From contig KQ965853.1 in NCBI GenBank assembly GCA_001574975.1, positions 1 through 64,000 of the forward strand: a DNA stretch of 64,000 nt, in the 5' to 3' direction. This stretch comes from Gonapodya prolifera JEL478 (lineage: Eukaryota; Monoblepharomycota; Monoblepharidomycetes; Monoblepharidales; Gonapodyaceae). The notes beneath the pieces are model-generated. The model saw only the letters and a list, made by a program, of their open reading frames with translations. It searched no databases and had not been told where the DNA came from. Below, in pieces: positions 1 through 10,807 of this stretch (position 1 is the first letter of the stretch; every line of letters starts with the position of its first letter). Position numbers and translations under genes: made by a program.

Positions 1-245
1 GAGACGGAAAGAACGAGGCGCGAGCGAAGCGAGCAGCCGAGTGGTTCCTCCCTCCGCTCGCTCTGGTCGGACCCCGTGGCCGAGGCTGTCCGCCGGAGGC
101 GAGTGATCCGCGAAAGCGGAATATACTCTCGCGGAGCGTACATCGAGACGCTGTTTGCCCGAGGCGATTTCGCCGCGAAGCAGACTACTCTCGCGAACCG
201 CATATTCTTGGCAGAGGCGATTGATCCACGCCAAGCTTATACCGA
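1..245 (+). repeat. dispersed GC-rich repeat, copy A
   Basis: This stretch is built of short echoing words (gcgaagcg, cggaggcg, gcggagcg, gaggcgat). It shares long near-identical segments with three other places in the window (about 19310-19465, 36803-36980 and 45336-45460). The block around ccgaggctgtc followed by cgccggaggcga matches copy B. The block gcggaatat..ctctcgc..gagcgtacatcgag matches copy C. The other three copies lie in introns. This one reaches the window edge and sits beside the point where the minus-strand hydrolase loses homology to its paralog, so it may be intronic too, or may have disrupted that gene. Confidence 0.75.
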
Positions 246-373
246 GGCGTAAGCGCGAAGTGACACCCACCACAAACATCAGTCGTGACTCCCGTAAGTA
301 TCAAGTTCTTGATCCCTGCCAAACCGGAAACCCAACTCCACTTCACCATCTCCACCCACACGCCATCACACCG

Positions 374-1216
374 TCAAAGCCACCCACCACGCAACTGCAA
401 TGTCATATCCAGATCCGTCGCGTAGAAGCTCGACTTGCCCGGCTTGTCGACCACGATCTCGCCCTTGGCAGGCGTGAGCTCGGGGATGATGTCCCACCCG
501 GGCTCGCCTCGCACGAGAAGTCGGCCTGTTGATCGCATGGGGTAGAGTGTGAGAGACAAAGTGCACTTGCTCTTTCCTGGCAGGTTTCCCTTCCCCAACT
601 GGGAGTCAACGACCACAAACGCACCTAATGGTCCCTCATCGCCAATCCCAATCCCACCCGCGCACACCGCCCGCGTTCGTGCCCTCTTGCTCTCCGGCAT
701 ATCCGCAAGGTCCGGTCTATGTCCTACGAAAGCAAAGCGGTTTAACGTCCCATCCGCAGCCTCGCTCCATCCACGACCCGTGATTTCGCACCCCACCTTC
801 CCTCGTGTGGATAATCGGCATCCCGATACTTCGGCACGTGGACAGCAGAGACTGGATGTTGGGAATGATGGCCCGGCATGCGTCGAGAGATATGCCCTGC
901 GAGTCCAGGTACCCGCCCTTCTCGCAAAAGTCACGCTGCATCTATTTGAGCCAAAGTGACAACGATAAGTAAAACCACAAACAGGAAAGCAAATGAACCC
1001 CAGTACAAATCCTCACATCAATAACTAGTAGTGCAGTGTTGCTATCGGCACCCGTTTACGCGTGCGGATTCCGGAAAACACGGCCGGTGAAGTACACCCA
1101 ACGGTGGGACGAATCCCCGCGCTCCCAAAAACGAACCTGGCCGTCAAGTCCCCATCCCACGGCCACGGATACGGCACGCAATCGCCCACGGTCACGAAAC
1201 GCGGGTGTCCGTTCAT
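374..1216 (-). CDS. isochorismatase-like cysteine hydrolase paralog, 3' part missing or beyond an intron
   Basis: Exons read on the minus strand are 1216-1137, 1041-1017, 941-797, 723-625 and 525 to about 390. They give a protein parallel to the plus-strand neighbour, with [19 protein letters not shown], then [13 protein letters not shown] (family catalytic Asp) and [16 protein letters not shown] (catalytic Lys region). Intron junctions after VID, HTREG and GPLG match those of the paralog. After DMTLQL the frame stops at 374 without the conserved GVTTDVCV segment that carries the nucleophilic Cys. Either a further intron begins near 390 and the last exons lie left of the window, with repeat copy A between them, or the gene is truncated. 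The start ATG was chosen by comparison with the paralog. The substrate is unknown; the family includes biuret and ureidoacrylate amidohydrolases. Confidence 0.7.
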
Positions 1217-1342
1217 CCTGCTCCTTGTGGGTTTGATCGGCAGGTTCGCAATCGGAGGATCTTCCTTGAGGCAAATCCCAAGCAGGGTGGATAGATAAGC
1301 GATTTGCACGATCGCGCACTAAACCGAGCGTTAGGAAGATTG
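1217..1342. promoter_or_regulatory. shared divergent promoter of the two hydrolase paralogs
   Basis: Only 126 bp separate the two predicted start codons, which point away from each other. Any promoter elements for the pair must lie here or inside the first exons. No individual element was identified. The arrangement suggests an inverted duplication and possible co-regulation. Confidence 0.5.
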
Positions 1343-2525
1343 ATGGCCCATGTTGTCCCCGCCGATCCGTCGCCGTGGCCATACGATGGCAAGCTGGAAC
1401 CGTCCAACACCGCCATCATCGTGATCGACGTAGGTTTCCGTGCCGAAATGGGGCGCAGGATTAACTCAAGACATTAATTTTGTCGCGATGGGGATCAGAT
1501 GCAGCGCGATTTCTGCTCTCCGGGTGGTTACGTTGATGTCATGGGGTGTGAGTGGTCCCTCTAGCGTACCGACTGGCCAAAATGGAGCTACCGAGCACTC
1601 AAATTCAACTTCACGCCTACAGATTCGCTTGTACGCCTTACCCAAGTGCGTACCATACCCACGCTGGTTCTTACAAGTTCTGCCGTGTAGGATGCCGCCC
1701 GCAAATGCATCCAACCCATTGCGAACGTTCTCGAAGTCAGCAGGAGGAAGGGTTTCCACGTTATGCACACGCGTGAAGGTGAGCCGTGACACGTTTTCGT
1801 GTCTTGGGAACGCGAATTTGCGAATTTCGGACTCTGAGCGCCGCCTGCAATGCCCATACTCCGCAGGGCACGACCCAAACCTGCACGACCTTCCCGCCAA
1901 CAAACGATGGCGGAGCAGACAGATTGGGAACGGGATCGGAATCGGGGATAAGGGTCCTCTGGGTGAGTTTCGCTGGGTGATTGGGTCGCTGGCGTGCTGA
2001 ATGAATTGCGGGTGACAGGACGCATCCTCGTACGCGGGGAGCCAGGGTGGGAAATTATCCCGGAGCTCGCTCCGATTCCTGGAGAAGTGATCATTGACAA
2101 GCCAGGGAAGGGCTCGTTTGTAAGTTGCGTCACGTTTCCAAGCGCATGCAAATTGCAAAACATTACCACAAAAACAGTACGCGACCGACCTTGAGCTCAT
2201 CTTAAACCTCAAACGCATTCGGAACCTCATCATCCTCGGCGTTACCACCGACGTGTGTGTTCAAACGACGTGCCGTGACGCGAACGATATGGGGTTTGAG
2301 TGCTTGCTTCTTCGTGACTGTAAGTGTGGCGCAGCGCAAACGTCAACATCCCCCCGCGACTCCACGCTGAGAGCACTACTCCTTGAAGGTACTGCGGCAA
2401 CAGACTACGACAACTACGTTGTCGCCCTGAAAACAGTTGCCCAACAAGGCGGATTGTTCGGTTGCGTGTCGGACTCTGCAAGCTTCATAGAATCTCTCGC
2501 TGTATTCCCCGACATTACAAAATAA
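1343..2525 (+). CDS. isochorismatase-family cysteine hydrolase (biuret/ureidoacrylate amidohydrolase-like)
   Basis: Eight exons (1343-1429, 1499-1547, 1623-1630, 1691-1778, 1867-1962, 2019-2119, 2178-2319, 2389-2525) sum to 708 nt, exactly 236 codons including the stop. The protein starts [16 protein letters not shown] and has the family's three catalytic elements: Asp in VIDMQRDF, Lys in [16 protein letters not shown] and Cys in [11 protein letters not shown]. The segment [21 protein letters not shown] resembles bacterial biuret hydrolases as I recall them, so amide hydrolysis of a small ureide is the likely chemistry; the exact substrate is inferred only. The protein should be cytosolic, since no signal peptide is seen. 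The third exon is only 8 nt long and has no counterpart as a separate exon in the paralog. A purine permease follows 210 bp downstream on the same strand. Confidence 0.85.
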
Positions 2526-2734
2526 TACAAATCATTCTTGTCCCCGTCCTCCATGAACCTCACACCTGGAGAGAGAAGATAACCCTTCGGCGTTTCCACC
2601 CTTATCTAAGGCAAGCCCTGCTTCGATCATCATTCAACCTGGTTTCCCCCACACGGAACATAAAACCCTCCACACCGTTTACCCTTCTACACAGGCAGAC
2701 GTATCGCTGAGAAATCCTCAGTGGGATCTCAATC

Positions 2735-5700
2735 ATGTCGGTGAGTGCGCGTGCAAGACCTGGAGGAAGGGAGGAAGGGCGCCGTCATAGCCCTGCGGTC
2801 TGCTGGCTGGACCTCAATGAACCTCTCACCATGGCCCGGAGCTGGAATCGATAAACGATTTCGAAAACCACGCGATCTCCCAGACACTTTCGCGATTCCA
2901 AAGTGGATTTTTCATTTACGCTCGCGAAAGCCACCCATCACGCCTCCTTGCCGCAGGTGTTCCAAGCCATTAACAAGAAGGTTGCGGACTCCCCAGTGGG
3001 GACGTGGTTCTGCCTTGAAGGCTCAAAAGCCAAGATTGTGGTACGCTATCATCTTTTTGTTTCCGCGTTTGTTCAGGCTATTGACCATCGGAATAGCGCC
3101 CCGGCACCTCCTTCTTCGGCGAGATCCGAGCGGGCCTTGCCACGTACATTACAATGGCGTATATTATTTCAGGTTTGTGACGTTTTGGGGAGGATATATA
3201 GCGCCAAAATGAGCGATTTTACATACCTTTTTTCCTTTCCGTTGCGCCATGACAGTTAACGCGAACGTCCTCGCACTATCTGGTGGTCCTTGTGTGTGCA
3301 ATGCTGGCCCTTCAGATCCCATTTGTGAGCTTCCATTCATTGACACAGTGTCGAAGGAGTTCTTAGCAGCGTCTCTCCAGGTTTGAAGGACGCCGCATAC
3401 GCCAGCTGCGTCAATTGTAAGTAGCGCTCATCTCGAGACCCCAACAGACTATTGTGACTCATGTTTCCAACTATGGTGTAACGCCAGCCGTCCGCCGTGA
3501 CATGGTCACAGCAACAGCGTGAGTTTTGGGCTCGCCAGATCACAGTCACGATCTAACGTTACTCTTCCACTGCAGAGCGATTAACGCGTTATCGACTGTT
3601 TTGATGGGACTGGGCGCCAACCTCCCATTCGCTCTTGCTCCCGGTCTCGGAGCATCGGCTTACTTCACCTTCACCGTTGTGGGATTCCATGGCTCGGGTT
3701 CTACCAAGTACGGTGACGCTTTGGGTGCAATTTGCCTGGAGGGTATCATTTTCGCAATTCTGGTGAGAAAAAGTGATCGCAATTATCAGAAAGGACGAAC
3801 AGCTGACTTTTCACCCCGCATCAGTCCATGCTTGGAGTACGTCAATGGCTCGCTCGTCACATCCCGGACACCATCAAGACTGCGACTGCCGGCGGAATCG
3901 GATTGTGTAAGATTTGACCTGTTGACAAAGCACGATCACGAGTCATTGACGTCATTCAAAACTCTTGGCCTCTAGTTTTGACGTTCATCGGTCTGCAGAA
4001 ATCCGCGGGAATCGCCATGATTGTTTGGGATTCCTCAACACTGGTGACATTGGGCGGTTGCCCTCTGACTGATCTCGACTCTAACACGGGTGAGTTTGTT
4101 GGCGACTGATTGTTATCATGGATGGTTGACCCGAACTCGCTGAACTTGCAGGTGGCTGCAACGGAAACCAAATGCGAGGCGCAACCACTTGGTTTGGAAT
4201 CCTCGGTTTCTTCATTATTATTTTGGTACGTACGATCTTAGATCATGCCAGGACGTCATCTCACATGTCCTGTTACAGGGTATGGCCTATAAGATCAAAG
4301 GCTCCATCCTTTTGGGAGTCCTGTTCGTCGGATTGTTGTCGTGGATCCCGAACACTCCGTTTACATACTTCCCTGACACCCCCGATGGACAGGACCGCTT
4401 CGCCTATTTCAAGAAAGGCGTTGGTGGGTGTTCCCTTTGTTTCTCGCACCCGTCGATCTCTCATTTCGATTTTGTCCATAGACTTCCACATTATGGATAC
4501 TGTACCAGGCTCTATTCGCTTCAACCCTGGAAGCGAAAAAGTCTGGGGTGCCCTTGTCGCATTCTTGTTCGTGGTAAGTCCTCATTCGCTGTTGCAAGCT
4601 GTCCAACGTATCACTCAGTGGGCTCCATACTACCAGGATATTCTGGACACGACTGGCTGTCTATTCTCCATGGCCAGATACGCCGGTCTCATGGACAAGT
4701 ATGGCAATTTCCCAGGCGACTACGTGGCGTTCATCATCGACGCCGCGTGTATCGCAATCGGCGCACCACTCGGTACCTCACCAGTGACCGTGTACATCGA
4801 GTCCGGAGCCGGTCTCCAGGAGGGCGGTCGCACTGGGTTGACTGCGATCACGACGGGACTAATGTTCTTCTTGTCCCTTTTCTTTGCGCCAATTTTCGCC
4901 TCGTTGCCCCCGTGGGCAAGCGGTCCCGCCTTGGTTGCAGGTAAGCGTCGGGGTTTGGTGGGATCACAAGGCTTAGAGTCTTATGCGACTTGTTCTGCCA
5001 CCTCCAGTTGGCTCCATGATGATCAAGGAAATCACACACTGCAACTGGGACGCAAGTATCCTGATGGGGTGCATCTGATCGCTTGTATCATATTAACGGT
5101 GATCTCTCGCTACATAGTACATTGGCGATTCGGTCCCATCATTCTTGACCATTATGTGAGTGAAACGTAGATTTACTTCGCTGATCGAGCTTTCCTGACA
5201 ATCCTTTCCCAGCATCATGCCGCTCACGTACAACATTGGTTCGTCCCGATGTCCATTTCGCTTTGCTTTCATTTTGCTCATTTCGATTTTCTTGACCTTG
5301 AATGGATACTTGCCACTCCTTCATCAGCCGTGAGTAGCGAATCATTCGTTTGCAAGATCTAAAGATTAACCAATGCTCGATCTTCTTCTTTTGTGGGTAT
5401 TCACCGGTGGATTTTCCTTCCCATAGTACGGAATGTGAGTTTTTCCATTGTGCAGTTGTTCATCACGCGATATTTCCTGATGTACGTCACTCCTCCCACA
5501 GCGCGGCTGGTCTCTTCAGTTTCATCGTCATCAACGGCTTCATCTACTTGATGGACAAAGCCACCAGTGGCCGCGTCAAGCCCGACCAGACACACCAGCA
5601 ACCGTGGATGCAGGCCGGTGACGACAACTTCGTGAGTGCTCCGCTGCCAGACTCGCTTTTGCCTCCGATCCATCTGATCGACACTCCGTACACCCTCGCA

Positions 5701-5863
5701 CCTTGAAAAGCTCCTTCCCGACTGGGCCGTCCGCCGCATCTTCAAGAAGAGCAAGCTTACAGACGACGACGCGGTGGACATCAAGCCTGTTCCGTCCGAG
5801 GCCGTCCCGTCCGAGATGGACACCATTGTGGATGCTGAGGAGGTCGTGCCGCCAAAGGCGTAA
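2735..5863 (+). CDS. AzgA-type purine (hypoxanthine/adenine/guanine) permease
   Basis: The spliced protein has the AzgA family hallmarks in order: INKKVADSPVGTWFCLEG near the N terminus, GTSFFGEIRAGLATYITMAY (TM1), VRRDMVTATAAINALS, ANLPFALAPGLGASAYF, TVVGFHGSG, IGAPLGTSPVTVYIESGAG and IIMPLTYNIG. About 14 membrane segments are expected for the family. The C-terminal tail is hydrophilic and acidic and ends EEVVPPKA. AzgA proteins are plasma-membrane proton symporters for purine bases. The start is inferred: ATGTCG followed directly by a GTGAGT donor gives a 6-nt first coding exon, joined in frame at 2958. Introns are many and some boundaries (for example near 3350-3390) are uncertain. Its place beside two amidohydrolase paralogs suggests uptake linked to purine or ureide nitrogen use. 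Confidence 0.88.
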
Positions 5864-6207
5864 CGCAGCCCGCAACGCGGCGGGGGTACTGTCGAAACAC
5901 TTACATTCAGTTTTGTTATGATGTAACTTTAATGGAGAGAGAATGTGGAAGGTGTACTGCACTGTACGGTACATAATATGAGTGTAATCGGAAAGAAACG
6001 TTCGAAGTGTCCTCACCACTCGTTGCACTTTGAAATGCGAGCGTACGTTTGTGGTGACCGTGGCCAATCCCGACAACTTGTGTGTGATTGGAGGCAGCCT
6101 CAAAATCCATTAAAACATCACGATTAAATCAACACGGTGCGTTATGATCCCTCGAATACACAGTCCATCAACCTCCGCACCACGCCCTCGATTGTCGCTT
6201 GTGCTCC
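5864..6207. other. convergent intergenic region
   Basis: This is the 3' flank of the permease (plus) and of the cupin gene (minus). It holds AT-rich sequence with short tracts such as ttaaaacatcacgattaaatc. No coding potential is seen. Confidence 0.5.
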
Positions 6208-6776
6208 CTAGTTCAAAAAGTCGGCGCACCCCTCACACCTGGCCCAGGCCGTTTTCGCAGCGTCGACGGCGTCCGGCGAGGGATTTTCCAGCGAGCAAGT
6301 CGGCGTATCCGGGAAAAAGCGCACGGGGCGTTCGTAGATGGCCAAGATGATGCAGCCTCCCGGGGAAGAGATGGAGTGGCCACTTCCAGGGAAGTGCGTC
6401 TGTTGGGCCGCACGCGCGATTACGGAAACACACGTGCGTGAAGGAGAGGAGCTCAAATTGATCGCTCTAGTGATGGATCAGTCGCGCCACTCACTCTCAT
6501 CTGTCCACTGTGCACGATTCCGAATTCGTCCTCCTGGGACCCATCAAGGACGATGATGTTCTCGAACCCTCGGTGGACGTGGAAAGGCACTTTGGCGCCC
6601 GGAGCGTACTTGAGGATGCGGGCGCTGGGGCCGTCGGGAACGTCGTAGAGCGGGAATTGTTCCACGCCGGGTCGGAAGGGCCGGAAGGACAGCGCGGAGA
6701 GATCGGATGGGGAGAGGAGAGAGCATGGAAGTGTGGAGTGCATGGTGGAGGGGAACGTGGGGGAATCGGATGTCAT
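6208..6776 (-). CDS. ChrR-like cupin domain protein
   Basis: Two exons (6776-6495 and 6399-6208, with a 95-nt GTGAGT..CAACAG intron) encode a protein of about 157 residues. The core reads PGAKVPFHVHRGFENIIVLDG followed by a conserved glycine-rich stretch, HFPGSGHSISSPGGC and ILAIYERPVRFF. The HVH..E set matches the first cupin motif (HxH, E), and the later GSGH supplies the family's second-motif histidine, so a metal-binding beta barrel is likely. The closest family I recognise is the ChrR-type cupin of anti-sigma factors, which in eukaryotes occurs as stand-alone proteins of unknown substrate. The start MTSDSP was chosen because the longer frame upstream is low-complexity; an alternative start is MHSTLP. 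Confidence 0.75.
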
Positions 6777-7244
6777 TTCGTCAAGTGTTGATTGTTCTGT
6801 AGGTTTGGGAGGTCTTGAGTGGCGCCTTCTGACTGGCTGGCAACACCCCTGGGCCATGGTGCCTTTCCGAAAGCTCCGTCGTTATAATGTACTGTCATGT
6901 CACGACATTTTACGTTCGTTGTCGAACTGGAGAGAAAGTATGGTACAACAGTTGGCATCCAGCAACAACTTCGACGTTCCAAAACCAGAATATAGAAAGA
7001 TTGTTATGTAGTAAAAACGTCATTAAAATTAACAGTCTTTCCAGCAGACTAGTCCGTACATAACCCCTGACTATGTAGGTGAAAAGAGGGAGGAATGAGA
7101 ATACACTGTAACATAAGCAAGGCACGGTCTAACAGCCCCACTCCTGTTGAAAAGTCACGCTCAAGAAAATATCCGAGTATGTCTACGTCGTAATAAGCAT
7201 GGTTCGTATCCGATGTCTGGAGGAACGGAGGGTAACCCTCGGGC
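6777..7244. other. intergenic, no gene seen
   Basis: This is AT-richer sequence upstream of the cupin gene and downstream of the CBM1 gene (both minus strand). No open frame with recognisable features was found on either strand. Confidence 0.5.
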
Positions 7245-7606
7245 TCACAGACACTGCGAGAGGTGGATGTCTACGACCGTGCAAGTGAGGCCGTCTGCGC
7301 AGCATGGAACTCCGTCCCAGGTGGCGCCACCGCATTGCATTCCTTCGGATTGGGGATCGCATGACGCCGCTTCGAGAGAAAAGCCGGCACTAAAAGAAAC
7401 GCGGATACGATTGAGCACATCATTTCGGGAAATGCAGGGATATCATCAAGCGCAAGTGTAACTTACGGGGCAGTCCCGACTTTTGGCGGCCTGGGCATCT
7501 CGACCCATTTGCGCTCGGCGAGAACAGGAGTGGGGGCAGCGGAAGCGCCTTGAAGGCTCAGGACGAGAGTCGCGAGCAGAGCGAGGATGAAAGCGTAGAC
7601 GCGCAT
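7245..7606 (-). CDS. small secreted protein with one CBM1 cellulose-binding module
   Basis: Exon 1 (7606-7467) encodes MRVYAFILALLATLVLSL, a clear signal peptide, and a short linker. After a 77-nt intron, exon 2 (7389-7245) encodes QCGGATWDGVPCCADGLTC and ends with SQCL and a stop. Total coding length is 285 nt, 94 residues. The second exon matches the CBM1 pattern (QCGG..W.G...C..G..C......QC), normally attached to fungal cellulases, cutinases or expansin-like proteins. Here nothing catalytic accompanies it. It could be a free cellulose-binding protein, a scavenger or effector, or a remnant of a larger enzyme. No other gene of the window overlaps it. Confidence 0.8.
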
Positions 7607-8203
7607 TTCAAAGTTGCGAGTGCCTGAGTGCGTTAACTGAACTGTGCGAAGAAGAATACGTCCGATGCGGCAAGGAGACTCCGGCGATCTGATCTCGGTC
7701 CGCAACAGGTCAGCGATCCTCAAATAACCATTATGTAACGAATGAATTTTCAGATGAACCATAAATGAAAACAGTGGGGGCGCTGCCCTTGAACTCTCCC
7801 CATGGAGCTGATACAGGAATTACCGGCGACAATCGGAACAGGTCAACGTGGTTGCGGTACATACATAGCGACGGTTAACTGCAGACATCAATCATATGAC
7901 TTGACACTAGCGCATAGTGCATCTAGTAATAGTGCATTAGTAACGAGGTAACGGCGAGAAGCGTCAGAGCATCAGCAGATTCAGTTCGATTAAGTGACCA
8001 CAGCACGGCGTTTTCAACGCGTGACTGGACGTTGTGCGGCCTGCGCTCTCTTCTCTTACGTTTCTTGCCCGACTCTCAAAATGCAAAAGGCTCAATGTGA
8101 AGTTGGTTGAACCCCCAGACATGAGGCAGCATCCGGGTGCGATCGCTGCTCCATCCGTCCTTGGCACCGCCTTATGAACGCTCGCTTGTGAACGCTCGCT
8201 GAC
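7607..8203. promoter_or_regulatory. divergent intergenic region between CBM1 gene and APC permease
   Basis: These 597 bp separate two genes transcribed away from each other and so should contain both promoters. No specific element or repeat was recognised. Confidence 0.4.
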
Positions 8204-10807
8204 ATGGACTCTGCTCACCAACCCATAATGAATCCGACACGCGGAGATCGTCAATCGTTCGGATCCGTCAAAAGACCACTAGTACCGCAAGATCCCCGTC
8301 GGACTTCGATCAATCCCCCTCCAATTGCATCCAAATCCTTGAATCTAAATGAATCGAAACCATTGCGTCCCAAGACCTTTCGCGGTCGCTTCAAGGCCTG
8401 GCTCGGAGAGGGTGTGTCCAAGCAGGTGTCGGAAGACTTTGTCAGCAGACGGCGTTTGGGCGACAAGGTTGCAGGAACGTTCGACCTCTACTGTTTCGGC
8501 GTCGGCTCCGTTATTAGTGGCCTTTGGGTGGCATGGACGTCGGCAAGTTTCCATTCACACCTGACAACGTTCCCATGTGACATGATGACATGACCACATT
8601 GAACCTCCTCCATTACAGGGAATAACCTATGGATGGGGATCTTTCCTAGTCTCTTTCATCATCATGACCATCTCGTTTTGGTCGTCCTCCTTGTGCTGGG
8701 CCGAAATGACAAGCGCACTTCCCTTCCCCGGCGGCCCGACAACGTGGGCCAATGTCGCGGGTGGGAGTCTGGGCGCAATGGTTGTCGGACAACTGGTGCG
8801 CCACGACAATGTCATGGAAGCATTGGGCCAGATTAACACAAGCCACATCTTGGATTGCCTCCTGTCCTACTCAGAGTCTAGGATACTGGCTGTTCTCAAG
8901 CGCCCAAGTGAGTTATGTTGTTACGACGCGCACCTGAACTCCATCTTGATACCCCCCACGGCGTCGCGCAAGCTCATCCCGCCAATCGCTCAATACTGCA
9001 CGACAATCTTCGAAACTCCCTTAGAGTACTCCCCCATCTACGCAGCCGTCATTCTGATCCTCATCAACATTCTGTGCGCCCTGCCTCCCAAGTACTTTTT
9101 CCGCTTCATGCACGTCAATGTTATCGGGAGTCTCGTACTTCTCATCATATGGTTCATCTTGGTGAGCAACTCCCTTTCACGACATGACTTGAACGGGTTT
9201 GGGTCAACCATCTCAACCACCACCGCCACCCTTCTAGGCCGTGAAGAACATCGACGTGGATGCAAATTTCACCCACGGCGGTCTCGTCGATGAAACCGAC
9301 TTCGCCAACTCTGGCCTGGCCGACGTTTCGACGTGGATCAACTTCTCTGGTGCAATTGCCGGTACAACAGTCGCAACATGTACGTTAACACCGCGGTGTA
9401 CTTCCACACGTGTCGACTTGGTGGCTCACTGTGTGTCGCGTCCCGGCTCGTCAGGGTTCTACACCGGAATCGAGTCCCTCGCGCACACGTCAGAAGAAGC
9501 TGTCAACATCGCAGTGTCCATTCCGCGATCGACCAACTGGGCGATGGCAACACTCGCCGTTTGTTCCCTTGCCTGCGTTATCGTGTTGGTGTCGAAAACT
9601 TTCCTTCACATTGACGCAACTGATGTGCTTTCATCGACTCAAAGGTCTCCTTTGGCGGCGCCGGGAATGGTTGCCATATCCGCTTCCTTCTCACCCCTCG
9701 TGGACAACATGGTTCAGTCGCTCACCGTGGTCCCCGATTCATCGCCAGGGTCGTTTAAAGCGCTCGTCGTGACAGGGTTATGGCCGCTGATAGGGGTGAC
9801 TGCAACGCTTGTATACACCATGGGTCGATTGGTATGTGACATTTTAATAACCTCGACTCTCCAGTGTCGTCGACTGAGCTGTCCGTGCTGCGTCTGTCAA
9901 GGTGTATGCCAACTCGCGTGGGGGTTTCCTCCCAGCTGTTCTATCCCTCACGCACCCACGATCCCGTACTCCGATCATCGCTCAGGTTATTACTTCGATT
10001 GCCGCTTATGTTATCGGCGTTGTTGTGCTCTTCAGCAATGACCCCAACTCTGCAATGGTGTGGTTGTGGAAATCGTTCTCGACTCGGTCAAGTAATAATA
10101 ACGGAGCCGTCACTCTCTCTGCCTGAAAGGTGCTCATTTACCTCGCTATCATTTATGAGCAAGTCACCAACCTGCTCAAAGCCCTGGTATTCATTCGGCT
10201 ACGGTTTGCCTCGCCAACGCTTCCGAGACCGTACAAGGTGAGTCGGGAGCCGTTGCAATTGAGAACGTACGTATTTGCTCACACGAACTATTTGAATCAC
10301 AAAAGTCTCCATTTGGGCTACCGGGCGCTTACGTGGCGGCTGGAACAACGCTCCTCTCCATTATCAGCATGCTCGTGTTTCAGGTACGTTTTTGTTCTGG
10401 CATCACGCAGATTGGTCCTTCAATTCTCATCCATCAAAAATAAGCCGTATACCCGTCTCACGATTATAATCTTTGCCGCCCACACAGTGCTTTGTCTTCC
10501 TCTGTACGCATTTTACGTGAGGTTCAGACTTATCATGTCACCAGAGAAGGTACCGTGTCCGTGTAAATTCTTTGCTGTACTCATCTTATGGAAAACTCGA
10601 ATGACACAGGAGTTTTTGAAGGAACAACTTGGATATCGTAAGCGTGCTCAACTTGAAACATTGCCCACGAATTTAAGCATGTTTCGCAATCCAGTGTTTA
10701 CTGTGCAGGTAACTTCTGACCAGTCTTCGTCAACCGCGTCAAGCAGAAGGCGCAGTACGCGAAGTTCAAGCGTATCACATTCTTCCGTAAAACCGAATCC
10801 CAAATGA
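8204..10807 (+). CDS. APC-superfamily amino acid / ethanolamine-type permease
   Basis: A hydrophilic N-terminal region of about 90 residues precedes the first membrane segment (FDLYCFGVGSVISG). Then come GITYGWGSFLVSFII, AEMTSALPFPGGPTTW (the conserved APC helix 2-3 region), ATWFYTGIESLAHTSEEA (the conserved EE segment of helix 6) and LVYANSRGGFLPAVLS with SRTPIIAQV (helix 8-9 loop). The order and motifs match the APC family, nearest to fungal and bacterial ethanolamine or amino-acid permeases. About 12 membrane helices are expected. The C-terminal tail is Ser/Arg-rich and ends VKPNPK. The first intron uses a GC donor (tcg|gcaagt). Exact exon edges between 8800 and 8910 and between 9590 and 9650 are uncertain. 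It is probably a plasma-membrane importer of a small amine or amino acid. Confidence 0.8.

Noticed and set aside
1-245. GC-rich repeat as ribosomal or organellar DNA
   Set aside because: It does not resemble rRNA or tRNA, and its other copies are nested in nuclear introns.
1-245. CRISPR-like or palindromic array
   Set aside because: The short words recur irregularly with no spacer-repeat spacing, and the genome is eukaryotic.
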